DNA of 42,102 bases from assembly GCF_000772955.1 (NCBI RefSeq), contig NZ_JPVO01000031.1, forward strand, positions 1 through 42,102, given 5' to 3'. A program made the translations under genes and the position numbers. Of the stretch, positions 34,783 to 42,102 are shown one piece after another. The stretch is from Ureibacillus sinduriensis BLB-1 = JCM 15800 (GTDB taxonomy: Bacteria > Bacillota > Bacilli > Bacillales_A > Planococcaceae). Position 1 is the first letter of the stretch, and the number at the start of each line of letters is the position of its first letter. The notes under the pieces were generated by a model. That model did not search any database. It saw only the letters and a program-made list of their open reading frames with translations, and was not told where the DNA came from.

Positions 34783-36501
34783 ATGGTGCAAAAAGTTGTA
34801 TTACCGCCTCAAGAAGGTAAACCAAGTGATGTCGAGGAAATAAAAGCAGATAGTAACTACTTGCGCGGTACTCTAATTGAATCGATGGAGGATGAAATCA
34901 GTTCCGGTATATCGGATTGGGATAACCGTCTAATGAAGTTTCACGGCAGCTATCTACAGGATGACCGTGATGTTCGTCTTGAGCGCGAACGCAAAAAATT
35001 AGAGCCAGCTTATCAATTCATGGTTCGTGTACGTATGCCTGGTGGCGTCGCAACACCGGAGCAATGGCTTAAAATGGACGAACTCGCAGAGAAATACGGC
35101 AATCAGTCTTTTAAAATCACTACACGTCAAACGATTCAATTCCATGGCATATTAAAGTGGAATATGAAAAAACATATGCAGGAACTGAACAGTGTTTTAT
35201 TTGATACGATTGCAGCGTGCGGGGACGTAAACCGAAATGTTATGTGTAATGCCAATCCTTATCAATCCGAATTGCATCAGGAAATTTTTGAATGGTCGGC
35301 TAAAATTAGCGAGCATTTATTGCCTCGTACAAATGCATACTATGAAATTTGGCTGGATAAAGAGAAAGTAATTGATACACAAGAAGAGCAAGAGCCAATT
35401 TATGGTTCGCTTTATTTGCCACGTAAATTTAAAATCGGCATCGCGATTCCACCTGCTAACGATGTTGATGTATTCTCGCAAGATATCGGTTTAATTGCTG
35501 TGTTGGAAAATAATGAATTGGTTGGCTTTAACGTAGCAATAGGCGGGGGAATGGGTATGACGCATGGCGATACAGCAACTTATCCGCAGCTTAGCCGTTT
35601 AATCGGATACGTTTCAAAAGATAAAATTGTCGACGTTTGCGAGAAAATCATGACGGTACAACGTGACTATGGTGACCGTTCTGTACGTAAATATGCACGA
35701 TTCAAATACACAGTCGATCGTTTGGGACTGGATCATGTAAAAAGTGAAATTGAGTCGAGATTAGGTTATACATTTGAAGAAGCGAAACCATTTAACTTTG
35801 AGCATACCGGGGACCGATACGGTTGGATAAAAGGGGATGACGGCAAATATCATTTCACGCTATTTATTCAAAATGGCCGCGTGCGTGATTTTGACAACTA
35901 CCCATTGAAAACTGCACTACGTGAAATAGCAGAAATCCACAAAGGGGAATTCCGCTTCACTGGAAACCAAAATGTCGTGATTGCAAACGTGGGAGCCCGC
36001 GCAAAAAAAGCAATCGATGCAATTATTGAAAAATATCAATTGACTGATAGTGATAAATATTCGGCATTACGCCGAAATGCGATTGCATGTGTAGCACTCC
36101 CGACTTGTGGATTGGCAATGGCGGAAGCAGAACGATATTTGCCATCGTTAATTGAAAAAATTGAAGGCATCCTTGATGAAAATGGCTTGCATGACCAGGA
36201 TATAACAATCCGCATGTCCGGTTGTCCAAATGGCTGCTCCCGTGCAGCGATGGGTGAGATAGGATTTATCGGCAAAGGACCGGGCAAATACAACTTTTAT
36301 TTAGGGGCCAGTCATACCGGTACCCGATTAAATAAAATTTACAAAGAAAATATTGGGGAAGAAGAAATATTATCCACACTTCGCCCAATTATTGAACACT
36401 ATGCAAAAGAACGTTCCGGCAACGAATATTTCGGTGATTTCGTAATCCGGACTGGCTATGTTGAAGCGGTTACGGATGGCCGGAATTTCCATAATCAATA
36501 A
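34783..36501 (+). CDS. cysI: Sulfite reductase hemoprotein beta subunit
   Basis: The 572-residue enzyme reduces sulfite to sulfide with six electrons at a siroheme coupled to an Fe4S4 cluster. The cluster and siroheme cysteines are visible: Cys436 and Cys442 (CVALPTC), Cys481 and Cys485 (CPNGC), within the two sulfite/nitrite-reductase repeats. Siroheme-contact arginine/lysine regions such as [10 protein letters not shown] and [12 protein letters not shown] are present. An open frame continues 70 codons upstream through cysJ, but GGGGGAAG before ATG 34783 and the family start fix this shorter form. cysJ ends 13 bases upstream. Confidence 0.96.
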   Translation: MVQKVVLPPQEGKPSDVEEIKADSNYLRGTLIESMEDEISSGISDWDNRLMKFHGSYLQDDRDVRLERERKKLEPAYQFMVRVRMPGGVATPEQWLKMDELAEKYGNQSFKITTRQTIQFHGILKWNMKKHMQELNSVLFDTIAACGDVNRNVMCNANPYQSELHQEIFEWSAKISEHLLPRTNAYYEIWLDKEKVIDTQEEQEPIYGSLYLPRKFKIGIAIPPANDVDVFSQDIGLIAVLENNELVGFNVAIGGGMGMTHGDTATYPQLSRLIGYVSKDKIVDVCEKIMTVQRDYGDRSVRKYARFKYTVDRLGLDHVKSEIESRLGYTFEEAKPFNFEHTGDRYGWIKGDDGKYHFTLFIQNGRVRDFDNYPLKTALREIAEIHKGEFRFTGNQNVVIANVGARAKKAIDAIIEKYQLTDSDKYSALRRNAIACVALPTCGLAMAEAERYLPSLIEKIEGILDENGLHDQDITIRMSGCPNGCSRAAMGEIGFIGKGPGKYNFYLGASHTGTRLNKIYKENIGEEEILSTLRPIIEHYAKERSGNEYFGDFVIRTGYVEAVTDGRNFHNQ

Positions 36502-36509
36502 CTAGATTC

Positions 36510-36543
36510 AAATAAAGGTTGTATTTCGATACAGCCTTTATTT
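36510..36543 (+). terminator. Terminator-like hairpin after cysI
   Basis: AAATAAAGGTTGTAT and ATACAGCCTTTATTT form a 15-base stem with one G-T pair and the stable TTCG loop. The following sequence has no long T-run outside the stem, so some read-through to sirC is possible. Confidence 0.75.
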
Positions 36544-36579
36544 GCTGTTTGGAAGGAAATCTTTTCATATAAATACTGA

Positions 36580-36594
36580 TTGGTGAGACACCAA
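36580..36594 (+). promoter_or_regulatory. Short perfect palindrome before sirC
   Basis: TTGGTG (36580-36585) and CACCAA (36589-36594) pair around AGA, 33 bases before the sirC start. This could be an operator or a leader hairpin; the regulator is unknown. Confidence 0.3.
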
Positions 36595-36626
36595 CTAGGT
36601 GATATATGCATTGGGAGGGGAACAAG

Positions 36627-37226
36627 ATGTATCCGATTATGCTGAAATTGGAAAACAAACGTGTGCTTATCGTTGGCGGCGGGGAAGTAGCGACTAATAA
36701 AGCGAAGATGCTCCTAGGGCAAAATGCTCAAATCATTGTTGTAAGTCCAACCGTAACCGAGACACTTCATACATATTCAATAGATGGAAAAATACAATGG
36801 TTGGAGAGGACATTTGAAGCAAACGATACAGAGGGTGCTTTTCTCGTTATTGCGGCAACGGATAATCCTGAGATAAATGCCGCTGTTCGGAAAAGTTGTT
36901 CCGGAAGTCAGCTTGTGAATGTCGTTGACTCTCCTGCTGATAGCAATTTTTATAATATGGCGTTTCTTGAACGTGGAAAACTGAAAATTGCCATTTCCAC
37001 AGAAGGTGCCAGCCCTTTGTTGGCGAAGCAAATTAAGAACGATTTAAATGAGTTTTTTGACGAAAGTTATGAAGAGTACTTAAAATTTTTATTAACTGCC
37101 CGTGAAAAAATTAAATTGCTTGTGAAGGATGAAAATCGCAAATTTATTTTATTAAAGGAGTTATTACATGAGAAATATCGTAATAATGTATTGGAGAGGG
37201 AGCTATTTCTCTCATTGATCGATTAG
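36627..37226 (+). CDS. sirC: Precorrin-2 dehydrogenase / siroheme synthase N-terminal domain protein (SirC)
   Basis: The 199-residue protein oxidises precorrin-2 to sirohydrochlorin with NAD+. It has the Rossmann motif VLIVGGGEVATNKA (13-26), ATDNPEIN, VNVVDSPADSNF and the family segment ISTEGASPLLAKQIK. There is no C-terminal methyltransferase domain, so it is a single-function YlnF-type protein and completes the siroheme path of CobA and SirB. I chose ATG 36627 because GGGAGGGG lies 6 bases upstream; ATG 36606 precedes that site. It is set apart from cysI by a hairpin. Confidence 0.9.
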   Translation: MYPIMLKLENKRVLIVGGGEVATNKAKMLLGQNAQIIVVSPTVTETLHTYSIDGKIQWLERTFEANDTEGAFLVIAATDNPEINAAVRKSCSGSQLVNVVDSPADSNFYNMAFLERGKLKIAISTEGASPLLAKQIKNDLNEFFDESYEEYLKFLLTAREKIKLLVKDENRKFILLKELLHEKYRNNVLERELFLSLID

Positions 37227-37230
37227 GAAA

Positions 37231-37266
37231 AGGCTAACCCATCTGTAATTGGATTAGCCTATTTGT
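37231..37266 (+). terminator. Terminator of sirC
   Basis: AGGCTAA-C-CCA pairs with TGG-A-TTAGCCT around eight bases and is followed by ATTTGTTTTG. Confidence 0.7.
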
Positions 37267-37335
37267 TTTGTTTGGCAGGTCAAGGATGCTTGGTGCTGGG
37301 ATGATTGAACCCACTGAGCCCCTACAAAGAAAACA

Positions 37336-38592
37336 TTACTCCAGAGCTCCCGCGTTCATGCCGGCAATTCGGCCGGTTACAAGGGCGCTTGTGATATTGT
37401 AGCCGCCGGTATAACCATGGATATCCAAAATTTCACCACAGAAAAATAGTCCGTTTTTCATTTTCGAAGCCATTGTTTTAGGTTCAATCTCTTTAACCGA
37501 TATCCCGCCACCTGTAACAAAGGCCTTTTCCAGTGGCAATGTCCCGTGCACATCCATCGTAAACCCAACAAGTTCTTGGGCTAAATGACGTATCTTTTCC
37601 TGTGAAACTTCAGGCGCTGTAACCGAAGGCTCAATGCCGGCACGGTCCATTAAAAAAAGAAGCCATCTTTCGGATGTTACAGATTTCCATACGTTTTTTA
37701 CTGCTTTTTTCGGGTCTTCTTTTAATAGCTTATTCAAATATTGCAGGCAAGTTTCTTCGTTGAATTCCGTCAACGTTTGTATTCGAATTTGCACCGGTGC
37801 ACCGCCATTTTTCTTTCGTTCTTTCACGACAAATTGGCTGCATCTTAAAACGGCAGGTCCACTGACCCCAAAATGGGTAAAAAGCATGTCCATTTGATGA
37901 GTAATAACAGCCTTTCCTTTTTTATTCAATACCGAGACGGCTACATCACGTAATGCAAGTCCTTGCAGCTCCCTGGATTGAATGAAAGGCTCTTTCGATG
38001 TAACAGGCACTTCTGTTGGATAGAGCTCGGTTACTGTATGGCCGGCCCGCTCTGCCCATGGGTAGCCATCTCCGGTAGAACCGGTTTGAGGCACGGCTTT
38101 TCCGCCAACGGCCACAACGACAGCCTTTGCTAAAAGCTCGGTCCCATCGGATAGGCGCACTCCCAATATTTTCTCGTCGTCCATCAGTAATTTAGCTACA
38201 GCCGTTTGAAGTCGTATCTCGACATGAAGCCGTTTTAATTCTTTCACTAATGCTTCCACAACATCGGATGCGCGATCTGAAACGGGGAACATGCGGCCAT
38301 GGTCCTCCTCTTTAAGTGCGACACCGAGACCTTCGAAGAATTCGATTATATTTTCATTGTTATAAACGGTAAAGGGACTATACAAAAAGCGGCCATTTCC
38401 TGGGATATGCTTGATGATCTCATCGACAGATAATCGATTCGTAACGTTGCATCTGCCTCCACCTGATATCGCCAATTTTTTTCCGAGTTTGGAGCCTTTT
38501 TCGATCAGTACAACCTTTTTCTTTTGTTCTGCAGCGGCAATTGCCGCCATTAAGCCAGATGGGCCTCCACCTATTACTATCACATCTATCAT
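37336..38592 (-). CDS. ytfP: NAD(P)/FAD-dependent oxidoreductase, HI0933/BaiN family (YtfP)
   Basis: The 418-residue flavoprotein starts with the dinucleotide-binding [17 protein letters not shown] (4-20), followed by the family signature [10 protein letters not shown] (43-52). The middle has [21 protein letters not shown]. The C terminus has [10 protein letters not shown] and [18 protein letters not shown], the second FAD-binding stretch. The physiological substrate of the family is not established. It is the minus-strand neighbour of ytgP, as in B. subtilis. The ribosome site is weak (GTGAG region). Confidence 0.9.
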   Translation of the reverse strand: MIDVIVIGGGPSGLMAAIAAAEQKKKVVLIEKGSKLGKKLAISGGGRCNVTNRLSVDEIIKHIPGNGRFLYSPFTVYNNENIIEFFEGLGVALKEEDHGRMFPVSDRASDVVEALVKELKRLHVEIRLQTAVAKLLMDDEKILGVRLSDGTELLAKAVVVAVGGKAVPQTGSTGDGYPWAERAGHTVTELYPTEVPVTSKEPFIQSRELQGLALRDVAVSVLNKKGKAVITHQMDMLFTHFGVSGPAVLRCSQFVVKERKKNGGAPVQIRIQTLTEFNEETCLQYLNKLLKEDPKKAVKNVWKSVTSERWLLFLMDRAGIEPSVTAPEVSQEKIRHLAQELVGFTMDVHGTLPLEKAFVTGGGISVKEIEPKTMASKMKNGLFFCGEILDIHGYTGGYNITSALVTGRIAGMNAGALE

Positions 38593-38744
38593 TTTTATTT
38601 CTCACTTTCTGGAAGTCTAAATTAATGGTAGTCAATCCTACTCTCCACATTATACATAATTATGAAGAAACTATTTGAGTTAATCGACTTTCACATGTAA
38701 ACTAACATGTAGATTCGTTTTCGAAACAAAAACTGTTTGAAATC

Positions 38745-38774
38745 GTCGACTATTCCAGTCGGCTTTTATTTTTC
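38745..38774 (+). terminator. Terminator-like hairpin in the ytfP-ytgP gap
   Basis: GTCGACT (38745-38751) pairs with AGTCGGC (38757-38763, one G-T pair), with TTTTATTTTT after it. The flanking genes diverge, so no gene ends here; it may be a leader attenuator of ytgP or end a short RNA. ACATGT occurs twice just upstream (about 38694 and 38705). Confidence 0.5.
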
Positions 38775-38873
38775 TGTATTTAATAAAGGTTAGATTATTT
38801 AGTTCAATCATTCTAAGTAGCTCTTGCTTTTAATACATATATTCAACAACTTCATAAAGATTGGAATGTTTTT

Positions 38874-40484
38874 ATGTCATCATTAATGAAAGGAACGGCG
38901 ATATTAACAATAGGTTTGTTTTTATCAAAAGTTCTAGGGTTGGTTTATGTTTTCCCTTTCTATTCAATTGTGGGAAAAGATAACGTTGGTTTATACCAAT
39001 ATGCATATATTCCTTACAACATTATGCTATCCATCGCAATTTCGGGGTTGCCTCTTGGTGTTTCAAAGTTTGTCTCCAAGTATAATTCCGTAAATGACTA
39101 TGAGGCAGGAAGGAAACTGTTTAAATCAGGAATCCTTGTCATGGCCATTACCGGTGTGATATCTTTTATAATCTTGAATTTATTGGCTACCCCCATAGCG
39201 AATGTAGTAATCAAAGATGAAGAACAAATCTACTCAGTTGATCAAATAGCATCGGCCATTCGTTGGGTCAGCTATGCCTTGTTGGCAGTTCCGATAATGA
39301 GTTTGATCAGGGGATTTTTCCAGGGGTACAGTCATTATATGCCAACATCCGTATCGCAACTGATAGAGCAAATTGTGCGTATTGTAGTTTTGCTTGGCGG
39401 CTCCTTTGTAGTGGTTATTCTGTTAAATGGTGAGCCGGAGACGGCCGTTAAATTTGCCGTATTTGCAGCATTTATAGGTGCCCTTGGAGGACTCGTCGTC
39501 TTATACTACTATTGGAAAAAATTAAGTCCTGAATTCAATATGCTGCGTAGAAGCAGCGTCTCTTCCGGTGAGCTTTCATATAGGTCTATCTATAAGGAAA
39601 TCATCCAGTATTCCATTCCGTTTGTTTTTGTTGGAATGGCCAGCTCGCTTTTCCAGTTAGTCGATATGTTGACTTTCAATAGTGCGATGATTTCAATTGG
39701 GTTGGCAAGCGTGACGGATGATTATTTGACGATGTTGAATTTTACGACACAAAAAATCGTCATTATCCCGGTAATGCTTGCAACAGGTTTTTCCATGGCG
39801 CTTATACCAACGATAACAAAACAATATACTCTGGGAGCATTTGATACATTGCGGGGCGAATTGGATAAAACTTATCAAATACTGCTATTTATCACAATCC
39901 CGGCTAGTATTGGTATTGCTATATTGGCACCGAGCATCTATCACGTTTTGTATGAACAAAGTGAAATGGGGGCCAATGTATTAGCACACTATGCCCCCTT
40001 AGCCATACTCTTTGCTCTATTTTCGGTTACTGCAGCAATTCTGCAAGGAATCGATTATCAGAAATGGATTATCTTCAGTTTGTTAACCGGCATACTAGTC
40101 AAGCTGGTGCTAAATACGCCTCTTATTAAATTAATGGAAGTCGATGGGGCATTACTGGCCACCGCTCTCGGTTATGGTGTTACAATCGCAATTAATATAG
40201 GCGTTATTCATCGAGCATTGCACTATCGCTCGAACTTGGTTCTAAGACGAATTATTTTAATATGTATTTTAACGCTGCTCATGGCTATCCCGGTATTGAT
40301 AGTCAATAAGCTGCTTAATTCCATTGCGGTGCCTTCAACGAAATCACTTGAAGCACTTTACCTGGCTATATTGGTGGGTGTCGGCGTTGCCGTATACGGT
40401 TATTTGTCATTCCGATTAAAACTTGCTCAGAAACTGTTGGGGGGGCGCGTGACAAGGTTAGCGAACAAACTAGGATTTAAATAG
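38874..40484 (+). CDS. ytgP: Polysaccharide-biosynthesis/MurJ-like lipid II flippase YtgP
   Basis: The 536-residue protein has about fourteen transmembrane helices of the MATE/MVF (MurJ) fold. It starts with the typical MKGTAILTIGLFLSKVLGLVYVFPFY and has SGLPLGVSKFVSKYN, LIRGFFQGYSHYMPTSVSQ with its polar loop, and TGFSMALIPTI. The B. subtilis YtgP complements MurJ and flips the peptidoglycan precursor lipid II outward (known for the family). The start ATG 38874 has only a weak GGAA ribosome site. ytzG follows after 16 bases, so both are one operon. Confidence 0.92.
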   Translation: MSSLMKGTAILTIGLFLSKVLGLVYVFPFYSIVGKDNVGLYQYAYIPYNIMLSIAISGLPLGVSKFVSKYNSVNDYEAGRKLFKSGILVMAITGVISFIILNLLATPIANVVIKDEEQIYSVDQIASAIRWVSYALLAVPIMSLIRGFFQGYSHYMPTSVSQLIEQIVRIVVLLGGSFVVVILLNGEPETAVKFAVFAAFIGALGGLVVLYYYWKKLSPEFNMLRRSSVSSGELSYRSIYKEIIQYSIPFVFVGMASSLFQLVDMLTFNSAMISIGLASVTDDYLTMLNFTTQKIVIIPVMLATGFSMALIPTITKQYTLGAFDTLRGELDKTYQILLFITIPASIGIAILAPSIYHVLYEQSEMGANVLAHYAPLAILFALFSVTAAILQGIDYQKWIIFSLLTGILVKLVLNTPLIKLMEVDGALLATALGYGVTIAINIGVIHRALHYRSNLVLRRIILICILTLLMAIPVLIVNKLLNSIAVPSTKSLEALYLAILVGVGVAVYGYLSFRLKLAQKLLGGRVTRLANKLGFK

Positions 40485-40500
40485 GAGGAATCCAGCTCAA

Positions 40501-41208
40501 ATGAGGTTAGATAAGTTATTGGCAAATATGGGTTATGGGACCCGAAAAGAAGTAAAGCAATTGTTAAAACAAAAGGGCGTAACAGTCGATGGGGCGGTTG
40601 TTAGAGATTCTTCCTTGCATGTGGACCCGGATTTACAGGACATCAGTGTCTTTGGGGAAAAGGTAGAGTATATGGAATTTATCTATCTCATGATGAATAA
40701 ACCACCCGGTGTAGTATCGGCAACAGAAGATAATGTCGATCGGACGGTGATAGACTTATTGGATCCATTGGCCCAGCATTTTAAGCCCTTTCCAGTCGGG
40801 CGTTTAGACAAGGATACAGAGGGCTTGTTATTGATTACGAATGATGGCCAATTAGCCCATAATCTATTATCGCCAAAAAAACATGTTCCAAAAACCTATT
40901 ATGCAAAAATAGAAGGAGAAGTCACACAATTGGATATCGAAGCATTTAGCCGAGGTGTTGAATTGGATGATGGGTATATGACAAAGCCAGGGGAGCTGGT
41001 GATCTTAAGCTCTGGTTCACACTCCGAAATTGAGCTGACAATTCAGGAAGGTAAATTCCATCAAGTTAAAAGGATGTTCGAATCGGTTGGCAAGAAAGTT
41101 ACTTATTTGAAACGGTTATCAATGGGGGGCTTGAAGCTGGATGAGCAGCTGAATTTGGGAGATTATCGAGAATTAACTGAAGAGGAACTGAACAGCTTAA
41201 TAAAGTGA
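40501..41208 (+). CDS. ytzG: 16S rRNA pseudouridine synthase, RsuA family (YtzG)
   Basis: The 235-residue protein has an N-terminal S4 RNA-binding domain (1-55, MRLDKLLANMGYGTRKEVKQ) and a pseudouridine synthase domain. The catalytic aspartate is Asp103 in PVGRLDKDTEGLL, followed by HNLLSPKKHVPKTYYAKI and EGKFHQVKRMF. RsuA-type enzymes modify U516 of 16S rRNA; the target here is inferred. AGGAGG overlaps the ytgP stop and is 13 bases from ATG 40501, which is long but no other start is near. It ends with a strong terminator. Confidence 0.93.
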   Translation: MRLDKLLANMGYGTRKEVKQLLKQKGVTVDGAVVRDSSLHVDPDLQDISVFGEKVEYMEFIYLMMNKPPGVVSATEDNVDRTVIDLLDPLAQHFKPFPVGRLDKDTEGLLLITNDGQLAHNLLSPKKHVPKTYYAKIEGEVTQLDIEAFSRGVELDDGYMTKPGELVILSSGSHSEIELTIQEGKFHQVKRMFESVGKKVTYLKRLSMGGLKLDEQLNLGDYRELTEEELNSLIK

Positions 41209-41234
41209 ATATTGGATTTGATTAGTATAAAGCA

Positions 41235-41271
41235 AAAAGAATGACCCCGACGAAAGGTCATTCTTTTTTTG
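41235..41271 (+). terminator. Terminator of ytgP-ytzG
   Basis: AAAGAATGACC and GGTCATTCTTT pair around nine bases and are followed by a T-run. Confidence 0.92.
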
Positions 41272-41466
41272 AGGATATGAAATGTTACTGTTAAGAGTGC
41301 TTATCGAAATTTGTTTCATCGATAAGCCTGATTTTCTAATATATAGTATGTTACTAATCGTAATGTCAGCAACAGTTCGCATAAGCTAGAGGTGAAAAGT
41401 ACTTAAGAAGTGTTTTGCTAGCAAACCTTCCCCGCAACGCAAGTTTGGAGAATTTGTTGCATATAT
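41272..41466. other. Non-coding gap with an inverted repeat between ytzG and ytzE
   Basis: CTTATCGA (41300-41307) and TCGATAAG (41319-41326) are perfect inverted repeats. GCAACA (about 41370) and TGTTGC (about 41456) bracket a segment without a gene. No terminator for the convergent ytzE is evident. Confidence 0.35.
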
Positions 41467-41688
41467 CTAGGATGATAATTTAACTTTTTTCTTCGTCGTT
41501 GTCCATTTGCCCCGACTTGGGCTCGTTACCAAATCATTAAAGGCTAACACATTCAAATCTCTTTGAATGGTGCGAGGAGTGATGTTGAACTCTTCGACTA
41601 AATCCTGTGTAGACACTGTTCCTCTATCAAGGATAAACATATACACGTCTTTAATACGATTAAGCATTCTGTCAGTAGTTGGTTTCAT
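41467..41688 (-). CDS. ytzE: DeoR-type HTH protein YtzE
   Basis: The 73-residue protein consists of one winged helix-turn-helix: RIKDVYMFILDRG, then VSTQDLVEEFNITPRTIQRDLNVL (helix-turn-helix, about 25-48) and a wing SRGKWTTTKKK. It matches the DeoR N-terminal domain without any sugar-phosphate-binding domain, the size of the stand-alone YtzE family. The target genes are unknown. It lies convergent to ytzG and next to it, as I recall for B. subtilis. Confidence 0.9.
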   Translation of the reverse strand: MKPTTDRMLNRIKDVYMFILDRGTVSTQDLVEEFNITPRTIQRDLNVLAFNDLVTSPSRGKWTTTKKKVKLSS

Positions 41689-41803
41689 GAAAATGAACCA
41701 CTCCTTCGATCTTAATTCTCATGGCAAAGACTAGCGGACGACAGCAGTGCAGAGGCACCAGGCTAATTAAATTTCTGCCTTAGACATCCCCTTCATATAT
41801 TAT

Positions 41804-41827
41804 TTGTCAAGTAGTTTACTATGACAA
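41804..41827. other. Dyad in the ytzE upstream region
   Basis: TTGTCA...TGACAA (41804-41809, 41822-41827) encloses TAGT / ACTA, a 24-base near-perfect dyad. On the minus strand it carries TTGACA (41810-41805), a possible -35 for ytzE, but the matching -10 is poor. It may be an autoregulatory operator. The rest of 41689-41975 holds no gene; TACTTTCTT and AAGAAAAGTA near 41950-41969 can pair. Confidence 0.35.
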
Positions 41828-41975
41828 GGACATTATATCAGCAATCTATTAATTTTTCCATAATTCTCAGTCAATTAATACATTTTTTACAACATGTCTA
41901 TATTTGGATAATACGAATAATAAGGCGTTTTTATGACAAATGTGCTTGTACTTTCTTGAAAGAAAAGTATAAAAT

Positions 41976-42102
41976 TTATTGAATAAGTATGGAATCATTT
42001 TTGTTGTCCAGCCGCATTGGAATCGCCTGCAAGGACAAAAAGCGTCCTTTTGTCAATTCCTCCAATTGTTTTCGGAGCTGGGCAAGCACCTTTCGCTTTT
42101 CG
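41976..42102 (-). CDS. C-terminal end of a gene truncated by the window edge, or part of a repeat
   Basis: A minus-strand frame enters at the window edge and stops at TAA 41978-41976, giving 41 residues. It begins EKRKVLAQLRKQLEELTKGR (a likely coiled coil) and ends NKNDSILIQ. I do not recognise the family. The block 41999-42102 is richer in GC than the flanking gap and contains the hairpin AAGGAC / GTCCTT. A second minus-strand frame is also open across most of it, so a dispersed repeat is a real alternative. Confidence 0.35.
   Translation of the reverse strand, partial: EKRKVLAQLRKQLEELTKGRFLSLQAIPMRLDNKNDSILIQ

Noticed and set aside
1..42102. tRNA, rRNA, prophage, toxin-antitoxin or intact IS element
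   Set aside because: I looked for tRNA TTC-arm patterns, rRNA-like blocks, integrase/transposase motifs and small paired toxin genes and found none I could support.

Overview
The window looks like a chromosomal segment of a low-GC Bacillales bacterium, most likely a Planococcaceae member of the Solibacillus/Lysinibacillus type (inference from protein resemblance and gene order; no 16S gene is present). The core order follows what I recall of the Bacillus subtilis 'yt' region: yteA, menFDHB, menE, yidD(ytjA), dps, ytkD, ytmA, pckA, metK, ytoA, ytpA, ytqAB, yttB, leuS, ytfP, ytgP, ytzG, ytzE. Genes that I do not place in that order sit between them: an M19 dipeptidase, a PAS-PAS-GGDEF protein, a zinc-binding lipoprotein, an acyltransferase, an AGCS symporter, an RlmI-like methyltransferase and a siroheme/sulfite-reductase operon.

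Layout. 1-1.8 kb: hairpin terminators, a DksA/TraR-like protein (yteA) and a membrane dipeptidase. 2-9.9 kb: menaquinone genes menF-menD-menH (overlapping), menB, a diguanylate-cyclase gene with its own promoter and terminator, then menE behind a strong promoter; menC is not here. 10-13.9 kb: ZnuA lipoprotein (minus strand, Zur-like operator), yidD, dps, an unknown small gene, the Nudix hydrolase ytkD and the esterase-like ytmA. 13.9-17.5 kb: divergent pckA (minus strand, CcpN-like site) and metK (plus strand, S-box riboswitch). 17.5-22.9 kb: structured intergenic DNA, an acyltransferase, a small membrane protein, a gamma-carbonic-anhydrase-like protein, a YtpA-like hydrolase that lacks its nucleophilic serine, and a Na+/alanine symporter. 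22.9-29.2 kb: ytqA-ytqB (tRNA wobble modification), an MFS transporter, and leuS under a T-box. 29.5-37.2 kb: an rRNA-methyltransferase-like gene, a small coiled-coil gene, and cobA-sirB-yezD-cysJ-cysI plus sirC. 37.3-42.1 kb: ytfP, the MurJ-like flippase ytgP, the pseudouridine synthase ytzG, the DeoR-type ytzE, and a truncated open reading frame at the edge.

Most of the window is core metabolism: respiratory quinone, gluconeogenesis, SAM supply, sulfite reduction with the siroheme it needs, and tRNA/rRNA maturation. Regulation readable from sequence includes an S-box, a T-box with a leucine CUC specifier, a Zur-like palindrome, a CcpN-like site and a PerR/Fur-like box. I see no CRISPR array, prophage, tRNA, rRNA or intact insertion sequence. 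I do not see a clearly new multi-gene system. The most unusual points are the serine-less YtpA-like protein, the GGDEF gene inside the men cluster, several structured leaders of unknown class, and one palindromic intergenic element upstream of leuS.
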